A DNA stretch of 64,000 bases from Peromyscus leucopus (lineage: Eukaryota; Chordata; Mammalia; Rodentia; Cricetidae). The DNA lies in NCBI RefSeq assembly GCF_004664715.2, contig NC_051073.1:59251879-59315878 (forward strand), read 5' to 3'. The notes beneath the pieces were generated by a model that did not search any database, was not told the DNA's origin, and saw only the letters and a list, made by a program, of their open reading frames with translations. Positions 41,689-52,987 of the stretch are shown piece after piece (within the stretch, counting starts at the first letter, position 1; each line of letters begins with the position of its first letter). Position numbers and translations under genes: made by a program.

Positions 41689-42043
41689 GGGACCAGCCCC
41701 CACATTTGTTTACCCCAGGGACTCTTGAGGAATGAGGAATAAGAGACTTAGTTAGAAATAGAGGCAGAAAAAACACAGGATAGCCTCGGGTGGACCTGGA
41801 TCCTTATCCATCGGCCCAGAACTTTATTCCAAAGGTTTATTTATAACAATGCCAAGGGGTGGAGCAAAAGACTTCCCCCTTGCTAGTTACAGTCAAGTGT
41901 AGACCCTTACAAATACCTGATACTCAGGCCTGTGATCCAATCAACTTCTTATGCAGTCCTACTGGGTACAGTCACTAGGAAACTTAGTTGGCTCCAACAC
42001 AACCTTATAGATTTTCTTAGTTTGAGTGCCTCACATGATGTCA
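41689..42043 (-). mobile_element. Solo-LTR-like element, minus strand (class II ERV-like)
   Basis: Begins with the hairpin-forming tgtggggnnnnnnnccccaca-type end at 41689. Read on the minus strand it has a TATA-like ttataaataaac, an AATAAAG poly(A) signal about 30 bases later and a U5-like remainder ending in CA. That order is U3-R-U5. There is no internal coding region, so it would be a solo LTR. Exact ends are uncertain. Confidence 0.5.
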
Positions 42044-42171
42044 AAACTCATGTGTTTTTTGAGTGACTTCCCAGTAATGGGTAAATAAATAAATAAATAA
42101 ATTATATATCAACTTCTGTGGTGATTCATTTAAAGTTTATTTTGTATTATAAGGCCTCAGCTCTCAGATTC

Positions 42172-42462
42172 AGTGTAGGGTAAAAGGTCTGAGCCCACTT
42201 CTAGGTTTGACTGCTCACCAAACCCCACCAACCCCTGAGCTCAAAATCCCACCAATCCTCACCCTGGAAATCTCCACCCTGGAAAACTCCTCCTCCAAGA
42301 AACCCTATGTAAGCCTGCCTCCTGCTCAGCTCCCTTCTGTTTCTCACCTGAGCAGAGGCAGCCACCCTGTGTGTTTCCCAATAAATCTCTTGTGTGAGGT
42401 TTGTTGTGTGGTGTGACTCTGTGGCATTCCTTGACTCCAGACTGACAGACACCTTTCCTCTC
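42172..42462 (+). mobile_element. Solo-LTR-like element, plus strand
   Basis: Contains ccaccaatcctcaccctgga, a TATA-like accctatgtaagcc, then cccaataaatctcttgtgtg, a poly(A) signal followed by GT-rich sequence, as in a retroviral R-U5. It lies about 130 bp right of the minus-strand LTR. No coding part remains. Confidence 0.5.
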
Positions 42463-42479
42463 AGAGATGCAACTCTTAC

Positions 42480-43140
42480 GTTAGGAAAATCTTTCTTACT
42501 GTATCCTCCCTGTTCTCTAGTTTTGTGTTATCTCGTTGAAGTTTGATATACAAACAAAAACAGTTCAGTAGACATCCAACAAATATGCAACTCCTCTCAA
42601 AAGACAACCAAAAAAATCAAACTCAACAACAAAAACTTCTTTAAATTTATACTTGCTACACAAATTAACTCAGAATCCATAGGTTTAGATATACTTAATA
42701 AAAACAATACAATTTTAATGAAAAAAATCATAGAGAAAAATCTTCAGGATATATGTTTAGGTCAAGAGTTTTTTTTAGAGTTGGCATGCATGACTTATAA
42801 AAGGGAACAGGATAAGTTAGACCCATCAAAAGGTCTTTGGGAAAACTCATGAGAAGAAGTTTATTAAAAGACAAATTACAGACTAACAAAAAAAATGAAA
42901 ACTTGCAAACCACAATTCCAGTAAAGGACTAGTGTCTATACTATACTAAGAACTCTCAAAACTTGACACTAATAAAGCAATTGAACAACAAACAACTAAA
43001 AAAAAATGAAGAAACAGTTCTAAAAAATAAACAGATAGCAATTAAGCATGTAAGGAAGACATTTAGCATTATTAGCCACTAGGAAAGTAGACATTAAAAA
43101 CAACATTAAGAGAGTGGCTACATACTTACTAGAATGCCCA
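42480..43140 (+). mobile_element. Ancient L1 3' part, plus strand
   Basis: A-rich sense L1: aaaatcttcaggatatatgt, acttgcaaaccacaattcca, aaggactagtgtctatacta, agaactctcaaaacttgaca, attattagccactaggaaag. It continues after an insertion at 43660-43745 (gatgcagagaaactacca, ctgctggtggcaatgtaaaa). Confidence 0.75.
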
Positions 43141-43194
43141 AAGTAAAACAAATAGTGGGACTGAGGATTACTGCTCAGTGAGGCAGCACACGCC

Positions 43195-43560
43195 TAGCAC
43201 ACACAAGGCTCTTCTTCTTGGCTTCTCTTGTTACATTGATAAAACACTGACCAAATGCAACTTGGGAAGGAAAGGGTTTTTTTGGGTTTTTTTTTTTTTT
43301 TTTACATTTTATAGGTTATAGTTCATCATGGAGAGAAGTCAAGGCAGGAACCTGGAGGCAGGAACTAAAGCAGAGACCTCCAAGGACAACTGCTTCTTTA
43401 TACAGCCCAGTTATCATCTGCCCATAGTAGACTAGACCCTCCTCCATCAATTAGCAATGAAGTAAATGCCCCGCAAACCTGCCCATAGGCCCATCTGATG
43501 AAGGCCATTTCTCAACTGAGGTGCCCGCTTCCCATGTGTGTCAAGTTGATAACCTAGAAT
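43195..43560 (+). mobile_element. Dispersed rodent repeat inserted into the ancient L1
   Basis: Same family as 7370-7870: tgataaaacactgaccaaat, gggaaggaaagggtttttt, ggaggcaggaactaaagcag, ctgatgaaggccatttctca, tgtgtcaagttgat. An ID-like scrap (acgcctagcac) precedes it. Segment 43466-43509 is nearly duplicated at 44064-44107. Confidence 0.6.
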
Positions 43561-43779
43561 AGCAACCACAAAGAACTTGGGTTCAATACTCAGTGTTGCC
43601 AAGAACATACAAACAAGCAAATAAATAAGATATAAAAAAATCAATCAACAACAACAAAAAAGCTAACAACACAAATTCTAAATTCTGGTAAAGATGCAGA
43701 GAAACTACCAATCTTACAACTGCTGGTGGCAATGTAAAATGACAAAATTAGACTTTAAATGTTATAGTATTATTTCTGT

Positions 43780-44220
43780 GGGATAATTGTTCTGTCCACT
43801 GTGAATATGTATTACTCTGATTGGTTAATAAAAAGCTGATGGGCCAGCAGTCAGGCAAGAAGTATAGGCGGGACAGTCAGACACAGAAGACTCTGGGAGG
43901 AAGAAGGGCAGAGTCAGGGGAGACACGAGAATCTGCAGAGAGAGCAGGACATACTGGAGGACAGGTAAAGCTACAAGCCACGTGGCAGAATGTAGATTAA
44001 TAGAAATGGGTTAATTTAAGTTGTAAGAGCTAGTTTCAGTAATAAGCCCGAGCTATTGGCTATATGCCCCACAAATCTGCCCATAGGCCCATCTGATGAA
44101 GGCCATTATATGACATATAATTTGTAAGTAATATTCAGTCTCTGTGTGGAAATTTGGGAAGCGGCTACCAGTTATTTGAGAGCAGGTGGTCAGGACAGAA
44201 AAACTCTGCCTACAGATACT
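43780..44220 (+). mobile_element. LTR-like element with a foreign 44-bp block
   Basis: Plus-strand member of the family seen at 24688: tactctgattggttaataaa, gcaagaagtataggcgggac, aagccacgtggcagaatgta, aatgggttaatttaagttgt, cagtctctgtgtggaaattt. Between gagctattggc and the atataatttgtaag segment it contains 44 bp copied from the repeat at 43466-43509. It ends ctctgcctaca. Confidence 0.6.
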
Positions 44221-45727
44221 AGTTTAGCAGTTTCTGAAAACTAAATGTGGTTGGGGATGTGGCTTGGTGGTAGAATGCTGGTATAGCAAGCACAAAAACA
44301 CGGGGTTTGAGTGTGATGCACACACGTAAATCCATAAATATGATTTAACAGTTGCTCCTTGAGCATTCATTCCAGAACAAGGGAAATCTGTGTAGGAATG
44401 CTTCATGGCAGCTTTACAGCTCTGTTGACCATATCCAAACCCTAGAAACACCCAGCTGTTCTTCAGAGCACCAACAGTTAAGTGAATTATGCTACATCTA
44501 TACTTAGCAAGAACCTGAATGCATCTCAAGAGAATCATTCAGTGTGCTAAGTACCAATCCTCAGAGGATACGTAACAATTACGCCATTTATACATTTTCA
44601 AATGCCAAAAACAGAAACAGAGAGCAAACTAGGGGTGGTTAGGGCTTAAGGAACTGTAAGAAATTGGTGGGCAAAAAGGAAGCAGATGAGGTGGTATGAT
44701 ACTGAAAGAGATCCAGTGACGTTAGAAACAGTCTTCTTCACTGTATCAATGTCAATGTGCTAACTGTGGTATTGCACTATCATTTTATATAAAAATATAT
44801 TAACATATAAACATGGGTTGAGTATATGTTTAGCATGTTTACAAGCAAAACAATATATTATTTGGTTTTATATTTTAAATATGATCACATTTAAAGAGTC
44901 AACATACCTCTCTGTGGCTTGCTTGCTACCCTCTTCAGTATAAACTGTGCATACAACTGAAAAATAGCCAAATTAGCTAAATGGACATTTGATCCTACAG
45001 TTAGAGTTCACTACACATCTATTAAAATATTTAAAAAAACAAAAATTCAATGTCAATTGCTGAGAGGACAAAGAGCACAAAAATGTTCCTTCATTGCCTG
45101 TGGCAGTGCAAAGCAGTGCAGCCATTAAAAAAAAAATAACAGTATGGCAGTTTCTTGTAAAGTTAAGCTTTATAAATAATTAAGCACATTCATATGCATA
45201 TATTAATACAACCCATAAGTTGTCTAGTTGTTTTCTCAAGGGATTGGAAACTCATGTTCAAAGTAAAACCTGCACATAAATGTTTACAGCAACTTTTGTT
45301 ATATTTATCCCCAAGCTGTAAGAAACCAAGTTGTCCTACATCAGTTGAAACAACGAACTGTGCAACTCTCATACAACAGAACAAATAAAAAGAAACAAGG
45401 GACTGGTTTTCATACAGAGACATGTACTCATAACAAATAGATGAATGGTGGCTGCATTCCACTAAGCAAAAGAAGCCATACCCAAAGGCTACATGCTGTT
45501 TACTTTATTCCTATGACTGCTGGAAGAGGCAGAACTCTAAGAGTAAAGAACAGATCAGTGGTTGCTAGGGCTCTGAGAGAGGAGATCTGCTGATTATAAC
45601 AGAGAAGCACAAAAATGTGCTTCAGATGATGAAACTGCTGTGTGAGGTGGGAGAGGGATGCTGACTGCAACAACCAAGTCTCAACATAGAGACTCTGCAA
45701 TGTCCAAGACATTATCACAACTTATCA
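44221..45727 (+). mobile_element. Ancient L1 3' ends, plus strand (two overlapping copies)
   Basis: 44340-44720 and 44985-45727 both show the old-L1 order: gcttcatggcagctttacag / acagcaacttttgttatat, then an amplicon-like tctcatacaacagaacaaat, actaagcaaaagaagccata, aaaggctacatgctgttta and gatcagtggttgctaggg. An ID-like scrap lies at 44245-44310. Strongly diverged, non-coding. Confidence 0.6.
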
Positions 45728-45868
45728 CAACTGAGGGTGCTTTGGGTGTCCACTGGGTGGATGTCTGGGATGCTTGTTGTCATTCTGAATGGAATGGATG
45801 GCCCCTTTCTCCACAACAAAGGGCTATCTGACCCTTAATGTGCTAGAGTTCAGAAGCTGAGATCTGTG
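45728..45868 (+). mobile_element. MER5A-type hAT-Charlie fossil
   Basis: The order cacaactgagggtgctttgg, actgggtggatgtctgggat, ccacaacaaagggctatctg, acccttaatgtgctagag fits MER5A, an ancient placental non-autonomous hAT element. Terminal repeats are eroded. Confidence 0.65.
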
Positions 45869-46439
45869 CATAGTCAAACTTCACACCCCAGTACATAAAG
45901 GCAGCAGAATTAGACTCAGTGGGTTAATAATAAACAAACAGGATGTGAAGTCAGGAGGAATATGTGCTGGGAGTTCTGAGAGAAGTTGTGAAGGCATAGA
46001 TATAATCAAGATTTATTGTATACATAAAGTGCATTTTCAAAGACAAAATAGAAATATTTTTAAACATCAGAAGGCCACACAAAGTGAATACTAACATGTG
46101 AAGAAAAATTTAAATCAACTAAAATGTCAAAAATGCATCAAGCAGATATGGACATAGATTAAAGTATAGACCATTTCACAATAAACAAGATCATTATGGT
46201 GAGTATATTAACTAGAAAACATGGCAAATTTCTCTATGTATTTAGAGATTTTAGTATCTTACAATAAAGCCTCATAATATTTCCCATAAGCCCCTTCACA
46301 CATTTTCTTATGTCTCTTCCTAGTGTTTTTTTCTGTCTACATTAGGTTTTATTTTGAAATAGCTTCAATAACCAACACTCCTATTGCAGGACCATTAATA
46401 AATACAGACATGTCAGCTTCTAGAATGCATTTCCAAAAG

Positions 46440-46980
46440 TAAGCACAGTCTTTGGCTTCTGGCCAAGATAGAAGAGCAGGAGTGGAATTTACCAGTTTGC
46501 CTCAAACAAACCAACTGGACAGAATCCATGAAGCTGAGTTTAATGACGCTGGACGCTGGATTCCAGGCAACCGGGACAGTACTCCCCGAGACAGAAGAAT
46601 GACAGAAATGAGCCATACAACTTCTCAAGTTTGCCACCTTAAAAGAGATGAGAAGGGAGAACCTAGTTAGCCCTGTGGATGCACTGAAATAAGGAGTTCA
46701 AAGATACTGGGGCAGAGCACCAGAATGAAAAGAGCATCATAAAGATAACACCTAGAGATCTGCATGAAGCCCCAGTTGTACGTTCCAAAGAACACTAGGT
46801 GCATGCATGTGAAAAAAACCACCCAAAACAGGAAAAGGACCATTTGAGAGCAGGTGAGGGAACTGGGTCCAGGACTAACACAAGGCAAAGAACAGAGCAT
46901 TTTATTGTATGCTAGATTAGAAAGTGGAAAATTCATGGATGCTGGGCAGCGAGTTGAAGACATTTGTAAATGAGTAGTAG
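46440..46980 (+). mobile_element. Possible ancient L1 5' UTR-like segment
   Basis: ttctggccaagatagaagag followed by tggaatttaccagtttgcct resembles the start of old mammalian L1 elements (ggccaagatggcggag-type). Weak similarity only. Confidence 0.35.
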
Positions 46981-47319
46981 GGATTTATCAGATATAGATG
47001 AACTGCTCTAGAGCCACCTGACCAGCCATTGAAGTAAACTCTGAAAAGATGAAGCTGCTCTTCCTTTGTACTTCATTGTGCTCAAAAACAAATACACAGA
47101 AAACAGGGCCACAAGTGGAGGGCTCTGTTGGTGGTTCCCAGTTGCAGGCCTTTCTAACACCCAGTGAGGTATATGGGAGGAGACCAAAGGGAAGCTCTGG
47201 GGAATTTACCATCATGCACTTGTTCCAAGATCTCTTCCTCTCTTCTTCATCTTCCTATCCAGAGCTCTTCCTGCATTTGTAGGATTATGGCCAGGGTTGT
47301 TTTGTTTTGCTTTAGCTAC

Positions 47320-47776
47320 AAGGAGCACTGGAAGGCCTGGGCACTGTATGGTGGCGCTTCTTGGTTATCAATTTGACTGCATCTGGAACGAACTAAAACC
47401 CTATTGGCTTGGTACACCTGTGAGGTATTTTCTTCTTCATTAAACCATTTAAAGTAGAAAGACCCACTTTTAACCGGGATCTTTGAGGTGAGAAGATCCA
47501 CCTTCAATCTGAGCCACACCTTCAGGTGGCAGCCTATATAAAGGACATGACAAAGGATGTTTGCACTTTTTGCCTGTTTGCTCTTGTTCTCATGGGCAAG
47601 TCCATTCTTTCACTGGCATTGGAGCCTACTTCTTTGGATTCCGACATAAACTGAAGACCAGCAGGGGCATCCAGCTTCATGAACTGAACAACACACTGGG
47701 GATTCTTGGACTTTTTATGGGTAGACAGCCATTGTTGTACTAGCTGGATCACAGCCTGTAAGCCATTCTGATCTCC

Positions 47777-47780
<4 letters not shown>
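47320..47780 (+). mobile_element. Rodent LTR-type element ending in a microsatellite
   Basis: Marks: gacccacttttaaccgggat, gcagcctatataaaggacat (TATA-like), tgggcaagtccattctttca, ctggcattggagcctacttc, gtagacagccattgttgtac, actagctggatcacagcctg. This is a recurrent rodent LTR-like repeat whose family name I do not assign. The normally following AT-rich 3' end has been replaced by (TG)n. Confidence 0.55.
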
Positions 47781-47810
<30 letters not shown>

Positions 47811-47880
47811 TTTCTCTCTGTGTCTTTCTTTCTGTCTCTCTCTGTGTCTTTCTCTCTCTGTGTCTCTCTGTCTCTCTCTG

Positions 47881-47942
<62 letters not shown>
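47778..47942. repeat. Compound microsatellite (TG)n(TCTG/TC)n(CA)n
   Basis: TG run, then about 110 nt of pyrimidine-rich tctg/tctc units, then CA run. The 195-residue open frame on the minus strand across it is an artefact. Confidence 0.97.
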
Positions 47943-47943
<1 letters not shown>

Positions 47944-48059
47944 TTGCCACAGAGTTTCTTGCTGATGGAGAGAGATCATTACACCTATTCAGGTCCCAGA
48001 AGTCTTCACATGATTTCATTGTGAGACTAGAACAACCAACTCCCCTCTTTTTGCCCCCA

Positions 48060-49305
48060 ACACACTTAAAGTCAACCATATGAGTTTTGTTCTGTCTTGT
48101 TGACCTTTTTATTTCTTCCACAGACTACAGCAGAGGGCTCTTTGGGGGTGACAGAAATACTTGGTATAGGAATAGGGGAGGGTTTGTCAGGTCTTCTGTG
48201 GTCCCCATGAGGCCTGTGCAGAGGTATATGGACTTAGGTTGCAATGTATAGCCTGAGTAAGGGCAGGTAGCTGGCTTCCTAGGCTGAACTCAAACCAAAC
48301 AAGCCAGTTAGCCCAACCCACCCTTAGCATAGCTGACATCTGCATTGCTTAGATGCCATTCTAGGGCAGTAGACCCTTAATCTGAACTAAAGGCATGTTT
48401 GTTCTTGCTGTGTTCAGATGGGCACCTTTGTCCCCTTCCTGGCAAGAACATAGACTGTAGAGTAACAGACCGCACTCTGGATTTTGATTCTGCTATCTAC
48501 TACTATGGTTTTCTGTATAAATATTCTTAATTTCTCTGAGCCTTGGGTCAAAGAGTGATAATAACTTCTTTATAGGTTTATCAAGATCATAAAATAGGTG
48601 CCAAGCATTGGAGATAGTGCAAGTGCTCCATAAATGTTGTAATCTACCATATTACATTAATTAATAAGTAGACAAGAAAGTTCAGTTCTTGGTAAGTTGG
48701 GGCCTTGTGTTTGTAAGCCTGTTCTGGGCCAATACCATCTATGATCCCCATGATGTTTATTTACAGACACTGAAAAGGAGTCAGAAGTAGGACACTGAGG
48801 CACAGAAGTCTCTGAGCTTGTGATGTTAAATTCCCTGATGACAAAGACCATATGTTGCATTTCTTTTATAAAAACTCTCCATCCATAACCCAGAAGAGGG
48901 GACTCTCTAGCTAGCACATGACCCCTGTCTTTCTTGGAGATTCAACTACAGGTTGATATTAACCCAAGCAGACTTAGCAGTCTCTCGATAATTTAGAATT
49001 AAGACACAGTACATAGACTCAATCATATGTTGGGAGATATTAAACTGCTTGGGGGTGGGGCAGGTGTTGGCACCATGGTAATGTGAGCAGGAGCAGAAGT
49101 CACACAGGAATAAAATTAGGGTCGTGTACTGACATGAGGGGGAAAAAAAGCAAGGTGTTTAACAGAGAGAAGCTGAACAAATGGTTCAGGAAAGAGGAAA
49201 AAGAAAATGAAGGGAGGGAGAGAGAGGGGAGAGAGAGAGAGAGATTTGGAGGACAGACTTCTAGGGGAGGGTGAGATAACTAGATTAAGACTCCAATTAA
49301 GAAAA
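48060..49305. other. Intergenic, no recognised element
   Basis: About 1.2 kb that appears unique. GA-rich at 49190-49280. No gene or repeat recognised. Confidence 0.45.
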
Positions 49306-49311
49306 CATCTA

Positions 49312-49525
49312 AGGTTGGAGATGGCTCAGTGGTTAAGGGCACTTACTGCTCTGGCAGAAGAACCAAGTTTGGTTCCCAGCACCTACATGGAGGCTCTCAA
49401 TCATCTTTAACTCCAGTTCCAAAGGATCCAACACCCCCTTCTGGCCTCCACAGGCTCCAGGCACGCACACACACACAGTGCACATACATACAATACATAT
49501 AGGCAAACGATAATGTTAAAGGAAA
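49312..49525 (+). mobile_element. B3 SINE (left copy of a local duplication)
   Basis: Head ttggagatggctcagtggtt, middle tttggttcccagcacctaca, then aactccagttccaaaggatc, cccttctggcctccacaggc and CA-rich 3' end. From 49406 it is matched by 50911 onwards, including about 50 bp beyond the SINE. Confidence 0.8.
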
Positions 49526-50182
49526 GTGTGGAACCCATGACCTAGAAGGTTACCCTAGATGACTCTACCATGTAACAGTACCGCCCGTGCTATGTGTGCA
49601 GCAGAGACCGCCACCCTCTAATCCCCGTCTGATGGCGATCCTGCTTTTGCGTAAAGACCTGATCCTAAGCCCACGTAAGTGGTCATTTGGCAAATGTCAG
49701 TTGTCCTCATTCCCCACACCACTCTTGCCTGTCCCCTCTGCGTGTACAGCTAAGAGACTGTCCTGAAATATCCATAGCGCTATTGCAAAATCACGATTAG
49801 AAGTAAAAGTTCTGTGTGGCAAAGGAATTACAAAAATTTCTCTCAGCAAAATGTGGAATTCTAAGAGCACTGCACTGGGATGGGGGCAAACAAACAAGTT
49901 CATCTGGGGTTATTCCGTAGGTTCATTTCCCAGAGATTCCATAAGCAATATGCTTACGCGTGCAGCTGATGGTGTTCTGGTGGATTCACAGGTGGCTTAT
50001 GCCGAGTTCAAATCCCATAAATCTCCGGTTGATATGGGAGTAGAGGAATTTAGGGAGATGATAATGTCACAGTGCAGTTGCTAGGTATTACATCTAAGCC
50101 CAAAGGGCCAACTTGTCACCATGAGAACATTGAGAAATGCATTCAGGAAAACAATTCCAGCATAATTAAAAAGTACCATAGT

Positions 50183-50340
50183 GGCCGGGCAGTGGTGGCG
50201 CACACCTTTAATCCCAGCACCAGGAGGCAGAGGCAGGCGGATCTCTGTGAGTTCGAGGCCAGCCTGGTCTCCAAAGCGAGTTCCAGGAAAGGCGCAAAGC
50301 TACACAGAGAAACCCTGTCTCAAAAAACCAAAAAAAAAAA
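50183..50340 (+). mobile_element. Young B1 SINE with target-site duplication
   Basis: Near-consensus B1 starting ggccgggcagtggtggcgca with an A-rich tail. Flanked by aaaagtaccatagt (50169-50182 and 50341-50354). Confidence 0.95.
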
Positions 50341-50581
50341 AAAAGTACCATAGTATCTGTCTTCTGAATACCAGAGGGGAGTGTGCAAAACACCGGTATT
50401 TGATAAGCTTCTACCATTTTAATGAGGATAATATCATCTTGGGGTAGCAGAGACAATAATGAGCAGCCCTGAATTATCAGAGATACATTGGGCTGATTAT
50501 TTTAATAACCAACTAATTATAATTGATCATACGGTCTCCAGTGGTGAAATATAAGTGTTGAGTTACTTACCTGGGCAAAGC

Positions 50582-50662
50582 TCTCTGGAGGTGTAGTTCA
50601 GTAGTAAAGCTCCTGCCTAGAATATGAGAGGCCCTGGATTCTATCCTAAGCACCACCATCCA
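50582..50662 (+). mobile_element. ID SINE
   Basis: ID core: ggtgtagttcagtagtaaag, gaggccctggattctatcct, with an A/G-rich tail. Confidence 0.7.
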
Positions 50663-50910
50663 GTAGTAAGAATAAGAATAGCAACAGAGAGCTTTCTCTA
50701 CAATAAAAGCTATTTGCTGAGTACTTACATATGACATAGGACACAAAACTCCCCTACTTTGAATACACTCTAAAAGATCCTCCACAAATCCACTCTCCAG
50801 AGAAGACACACCCCCCACCCCAATTTGTTATCGGCCCCCATATCTTACTCTTTTCCTCAACTGTTCTGTTAAATCATTAACTCCTTCACACACATTACTC
50901 AGCAAATTTA

Positions 50911-51084
50911 TTTAACTCCAGTTCCAAAGGATCCAGCACCCTCTTCTGGCCTCCACAAGTACCAGACACGCACACAAAGTACACATACATACATACAGGC
51001 AAAACACTTGTACACATAAAATAAAAATAGTAATGTCAAAATAAAGTGTTGAATCCATGAACTAGAATGGTTACCCTAGATGAC
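50911..51084 (+). repeat. B3 SINE 3' part plus flank (right copy of a local duplication)
   Basis: Shares aactccagttccaaaggatc and the following B3 3' end with 49406 onwards, then continues to match outside the SINE (taatgt, aagtgt, atccatga, then ttaccctagatgac). It has no B3 head. Overall the copies differ by scattered substitutions and one indel of about 16 bp. Confidence 0.75.
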
Positions 51085-51261
51085 CATCATCTTTAGTCTT
51101 CCTCAGACCATCTTTCCTTTGGGCGAAATGGGCAATGAGATATCCTGCTTCCACACACCAGCAGAGATACTGCACTGCAAGTGTCCATCTCCAGCTTTCC
51201 TACCAAACTATAAACTAGGCTCATGTTTTTTTTTCCAGTCAACAGGCCATAGAGATCACCC

Positions 51262-51690
51262 TATGTGATGGTTAATTCTAATTGTCAGCTTGACACAATC
51301 TAGAATCCTTTGGAAAGAGAGTTTCAGTGGGTGATTATTTTAGATCAGGTTGGCCTGGGGATATACCTATAGAGAATTATCCTGATTGTTAATTAATGTG
51401 AAAAGCCTAGCCAACTGTGGGCAGCACCATTCCCTAGGCTGGGGATGTTGGACTGTATACATGTAGAGAAGTTTTAAGGACAAGCAGAACATGTATGCAT
51501 TATCTCATTTCTTTCTGTACCAGACTGTGGATGTGATGTGACTAGCTACTTGGAGTTCCTTACCTTGACTTACTGCAATGATGGACAGTAACCTGGAATT
51601 AAAAGCTAAATAAAGTCTTTATCCTCTAAGTTACTTTTTGTCATGGTATTTTATCAAAGCAGCAGAAATGACACTATGGGAACCTATTTG
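51262..51690 (+). mobile_element. Rodent LTR-like repeat
   Basis: Marks: tgtgatggttaattctaatt, gtcagcttgacacaatctag, gtgggcagcaccattcccta, ggctggggatgttggactg, ctgtggatgtgatgtgacta, aaagctaaataaagtcttta and ttaagt-like end. This is the typical order of an abundant rodent repeat with its own poly(A) signal. Family name not assigned. Confidence 0.55.
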
Positions 51691-51699
51691 GCTTAAGTG

Positions 51700-52985
51700 T
51701 AAATGACGGCAGGATGACAGTGTCCTGGGAGTAGTTACACCAGGAGTGAATGCCACTAGCTCGTTCAATTTACTTTCAAAGCCTGCCCAAGCCCAATTCT
51801 AAATGCTGCGTGCCCATGAGGAAGGGGTGTTAATAGTGTGCCAGGCTCTTTGGCTCCATATGGCCAGTGTGGCCAAACAGTTACTGGCGGCCACAAAGTT
51901 GCAATTGCAGATTAGGACAGCAGTTGCTTTAAGGGGCAGCTACTGAATTTAATGAAAAAACAACAGTATAAAAAAAAAAAGAAAGAAAAACAACAGTTTT
52001 TATGGGCACCGAACCCATGTGAGGCAGCTAGTATCCTACAGTTGATTAGATGTTCAGGCTTTATTATAGCCTAATAGCCAGTTGAAAGCTATCTCAAAAT
52101 AAAGCTAGTTAAATTTCATAGCACATAGACATTTCCCCAAAACCTTATTTTTATTATCAGTTTGGTTGTTTTTTTTAAACCTTTGGCTCAAGTTTCACAA
52201 AAAGAAAGAAAATGGAAATTTGAAAACTTCAAATTTCATTTCAAGAGATTTTGTTTCTTAAAGGAGCCTACCCAGGTGTGACCCAAAAAGATAAAGGAAC
52301 AAATTCAGCAGTTGGAGTCATTGTGTTATGAACTTTGAAATGGACTCCATGCATTAAGAATGCCAGCGCTCTTGTAATCTCTAATATTACTGCTCTTCCC
52401 TTCCCAGCTCAGTACTGTTGTTAAATAACACTGCCTGTTTGTTTTAGAAAACCCTAAAAGGAGTGTGTTTATTCAAGGCTCTTCTCTAACTTCTGCAGAA
52501 AGGAAACAAAGAATTTCGGTGGTCACCCTGAAAAGGCTACCTGGTCTTCTATAATTCTGTAAGAAAACAAAACGGAACCCTGAAGCAGGTTTGTGGAATT
52601 TCACAAAGGACAAAGCTCGTTGAACCCCCTTTAAGCTCGGGCATCTCAAGACATGAATTAGTTAATTATTTTAGGCACATTTCACAACGCTTGACAAACA
52701 TATTGGTTTACATGCAGGGTAAGTCATTTGGCAGTTTGACAGCAAAAAGAGTCTTAATTTCTTCACACTGAATGGAAGGAAGGTAAGCAGAGAAATACCA
52801 GGTAAAGTTATAGTCAGGTTTCATATTTTAGGAACATAATCTGCACCTGAGTTAGCTAGTAAATACAGCTTTATTCATACAGCTAGCACATAAATCTACA
52901 GTGCTGCCTAGGTTCTATTATCAGAAAAAAGAGACTTACAACGTAGCGTCTGAATGAAAAAAAAATTTTTTTAGTAGAAGTTGTC
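51700..52985. other. Repeat-poor intergenic block
   Basis: About 1.3 kb where I see no SINE, L1 or LTR. Contains ttagttaattattttagg (52657-52675), similar to half or more of an HNF1 site. Candidate for conserved non-coding sequence, unproven. Confidence 0.4.
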
Positions 52986-52987
52986 TA

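Noticed and set aside
47534..48121. 195-residue open frame on the minus strand, the longest in the window
   Set aside because: Its middle is translated TG/TC/CA microsatellite and its ends lie in an LTR-like repeat. It has no domain and both strands are open for the same reason.
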